Part shown: positions 7,565 to 8,285 of the stretch, piece after piece
How positions within the stretch are numbered: the stretch's first letter is position 1
Layout: each line of letters starts with the position of its first letter
Source of the DNA: Candidatus Sulfotelmatobacter sp.
Lineage (GTDB): Bacteria; Acidobacteriota; Terriglobia; Terriglobales; SbA1
Direction: 5' to 3'
Length of the DNA: 8,285 bases
NCBI GenBank assembly: GCA_030151135.1
Contig: JASLEQ010000488.1
Coordinates: 1 to 8,285, forward strand
The notes under the pieces: generated by a model
The model's database searches: none
What the model was told of the DNA's origin: nothing
What the model saw: the letters and a program-made list of their open reading frames with translations, nothing else
Program-made: the position numbers and the translations under genes

Positions 7565-7601
7565 ACACCGCATTGCGAATTCTGTGTCGCGATATCGGTG
7601 T
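7565..7601 (-). promoter_or_regulatory. Stem-loop at the predicted 5' end of the kinase-regulator mRNA
   Basis: Outer arms ACACCG (7565-7570) and CGGTGT (7596-7601) and inner arms GCGA (7575-7578) and TCGC (7587-7590) can pair with a small internal loop between them. From the promoter spacing, transcription should begin at about 7601, so the hairpin would be the very 5' end of the transcript. A run of seven C follows in the mRNA (7564-7558). Possible roles are protecting the 5' end or controlling translation; this is an inference from position alone. Confidence 0.4.
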
Positions 7602-7607
7602 GAAAAA

Positions 7608-7636
7608 ATCGTAAGCCCGACCGTTCTTGTTGTCAA
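7608..7636 (-). promoter_or_regulatory. Sigma-70-type promoter for the kinase-regulator operon
   Basis: On the minus strand a perfect -35 TTGACA (7636-7631) is separated by exactly 17 bp from TACGAT (7613-7608, four of six -10 consensus bases). Transcription would start near 7601, giving a leader of about 68 nt before the ATG at 7533. This suggests basal housekeeping expression of the two-component system. Confidence 0.6.
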
Positions 7637-7710
7637 TCGAAAATGAACTGGAATTACCCAAGTGCCGCAAATTGTTGCAGTTCGGAGCCTGCTGTAGCGA
7701 CAATGCAAAT

Positions 7711-7748
7711 TTCGCAGGAGCGAACAAATAGCGAATATTCCGCAGGAA
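7711..7748 (+). promoter_or_regulatory. Candidate enhancer sites for the NtrC-type regulator
   Basis: Two short inverted repeats, TTCGC-AGGA-GCGAA (7711-7724) and TTCC-GCA-GGAA (7738-7748), share the core CGCAGGA repeated 28 bp apart (7713-7719 and 7741-7747). Their centres lie about 142 and 117 bp upstream of the predicted sigma-54 start at 7860, a usual distance for upstream activating sites. Nothing in the sequence proves binding, and an alternative half-site pairing (GAATATTC at 7733-7740) overlaps the second one. Confidence 0.35.
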
Positions 7749-7824
7749 ATCGCTGGCTATCTCTGGGTTTTCCGGGTCATAGTTGGAGCGTTATCCCCGC
7801 ATCAACGCGTGAAGTCCGTGTCCT

Positions 7825-7838
7825 GGCCAACGTTGGCC
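7825..7838. repeat. 14-bp perfect palindrome overlapping the -24 element
   Basis: GGCCAACGTTGGCC is its own reverse complement. Its right half supplies the TTGG of the sigma-54-type -24 box (7834-7840). It could be an operator for a dimeric repressor that blocks sigma-54 polymerase, or it could be coincidence; no matching site was seen elsewhere in the window. Confidence 0.45.
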
Positions 7839-7849
7839 CGTAATGTGCT
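7834..7849 (+). promoter_or_regulatory. Sigma-54-type (-24/-12) promoter of the second PilZ gene
   Basis: TGGCCCGTAATGTGCT matches the sigma-54 consensus TGGCACG-N4-TTGCW at 10 of 12 positions. It has the required GG (7835-7836) and GC (7847-7848) separated by 10 bp. Transcription should start about 12 nt after the GC, near 7860, leaving a 29-nt leader that includes the GGAG ribosome site. The adjacent divergent operon encodes an intact sigma-54 activator, which strengthens the call. Confidence 0.62.
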
Positions 7850-7876
7850 ACTTACTACCAGCAAAGCCATGTCATC

Positions 7877-7880
7877 GGAG
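7877..7880 (+). promoter_or_regulatory. Ribosome binding site of the second PilZ gene
   Basis: GGAG lies 8 nt before the ATG at 7889. It favours this start over the ATG at 7869, which opens a frame of only seven codons ending in the TGA that overlaps the real ATG. Confidence 0.7.
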
Positions 7881-7888
7881 ACATTGCA

Positions 7889-8260
7889 ATGAGGGCTCGA
7901 ACCACGCCAAAAGACCGCCGCAGATGGTCGCGGCTGCCGTTGGCGATCCCCGTGTTCGTGCGCACACGCGATCAGAACGGCCACGACTCCCTGGAGTTCG
8001 CGACCGCCCTCAACGTCAGCGCAGGCGGTATGTTGCTCGCTGTGAGACGCTTCGCCGAGGCTGAGCGGCTGAACCTTGAGATACCCAGCGCCCCACTGCC
8101 GTCGTCTGCAGCGCTTCCGGCGGGCGCGCGCACTCTTCTGGCGAAAACCGTCCGTGTCACACCTTCCAACGGCTATTATTTGCTCGGACTGAAGTTTCTC
8201 CGTCCGCTGGCGTCAGCCAATAAGCCTGCGCCAAAACGGAAATTTATTTCATCTGTGTGA
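7889..8260 (+). CDS. Single-domain PilZ protein, predicted c-di-GMP binder, likely sigma-54-controlled
   Basis: 123 residues consisting of one PilZ domain with a basic C-terminal tail (KPAPKRKF). The c-di-GMP motif is complete: RxxxR at R11-R15 (RRRWSRLP) and NxSxxG at 42-47 (NVSAGG), followed by GMLLAVRR and later beta strands (LLAKTVRVT, YYLLGLKFLRP). No signal peptide or membrane segment, so cytoplasmic. It is as short as the other PilZ protein in this window but clearly diverged from it outside the motifs, so the two are not a recent duplication. Family knowledge says such proteins relay c-di-GMP to a partner; the partner is not evident. The gene is divergent from the kinase-regulator operon and preceded by a sigma-54-type promoter, which suggests it is a target of that system. 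The ATG at 7889 is supported by GGAG 8 nt upstream. No terminator is seen in the 25 bp after the stop. Confidence 0.88.
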   Translation: MRARTTPKDRRRWSRLPLAIPVFVRTRDQNGHDSLEFATALNVSAGGMLLAVRRFAEAERLNLEIPSAPLPSSAALPAGARTLLAKTVRVTPSNGYYLLGLKFLRPLASANKPAPKRKFISSV

Positions 8261-8285
8261 AAAAAATTGCTCACCGCTCCCCCAG

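Larger units (their letters stand above)
7534..7888. other. Divergent regulatory region between the kinase and the second PilZ gene
   Basis: 355 bp without a credible gene. A 66-codon frame at 7643-7843 has no ribosome site or recognisable domain. The region is instead rich in regulatory-looking elements: a sigma-70-type promoter with a 5' stem-loop facing the kinase, and, facing the PilZ gene, a sigma-54-type element, a 14-bp palindrome and two small inverted repeats at enhancer distance. These are listed separately. Confidence 0.65.

Noticed and set aside
7499..7708. 69-codon minus-strand frame overlapping the start of the kinase gene
   Set aside because: It is out of frame with the kinase and covers the kinase promoter; no protein family is recognisable.
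7643..7843. 66-codon open frame upstream of the second PilZ gene
   Set aside because: No ribosome site or domain, and it runs through the candidate enhancer sites and the -24 box.
8274..8285. CCGCTCCCCCAG at the right edge, inverted copy of CTGGGGGAGCGG at 1095-1106
   Set aside because: A 12-bp match in low-complexity GC-rich sequence is expected by chance at this window size, and the matches do not extend.

Overview
The window looks like a chromosomal segment from an Acidobacteriota (Terriglobia-like) genome. The main reason is the 1184-residue SBBP-repeat protein at 1594-5148. It has an FEPNQGQ N-terminal module, a beta-propeller, a DUF11-like domain and a C-terminal Ig-like tail interrupted by two hydrophobic segments, an architecture I associate with that phylum. 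High GC content and several stand-alone PilZ proteins fit, but the phylum is an inference from protein style, not from a marker gene.

Layout. Positions 1-474 (minus) hold the N-terminal part of a family 2 glycosyltransferase of the dolichol-phosphate-mannose-synthase type, cut by the window edge. Positions 581-955 (minus) hold a small PilZ-domain protein. A gap of about 640 bp (956-1593) has no convincing gene; it carries a G-rich tract and the upstream region of the next gene. Positions 1594-5148 (plus) encode the large exported SBBP protein, with a near-ideal Shine-Dalgarno before a GTG start. A hairpin with T runs on both sides (5168-5198) separates it from the convergent pair on the minus strand: a cytoplasmic histidine kinase (7533-6616) and an NtrC-type sigma-54 response regulator (6619-5213), overlapping by ATGA. 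Divergently, a second PilZ protein lies at 7889-8260 (plus).

How the parts may work together. The kinase/regulator pair has every catalytic motif: H58 in the kinase; D56, Walker A, GAFTGA and a Fis-type helix-turn-helix in the regulator. The 355-bp divergent region between the kinase and the second PilZ gene contains a good housekeeping promoter facing the kinase (TTGACA, 17 bp, TACGAT). It also contains a sigma-54-type -24/-12 element (TGGCCCGTAATGTGCT) facing the PilZ gene, placed to give a leader of about 29 nt. Two small inverted repeats lie 117 and 142 bp upstream of the predicted start, where enhancer-binding proteins usually bind. The most informative hypothesis in the window is therefore a local circuit: an orphan-looking soluble kinase phosphorylates the sigma-54 activator, which switches on an adjacent c-di-GMP-binding PilZ effector. 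The two PilZ proteins and the surface-type SBBP protein point to envelope, motility or exopolysaccharide biology, but no phenotype can be read from the sequence.

No tRNA, rRNA, CRISPR array, transposase or att site was seen.
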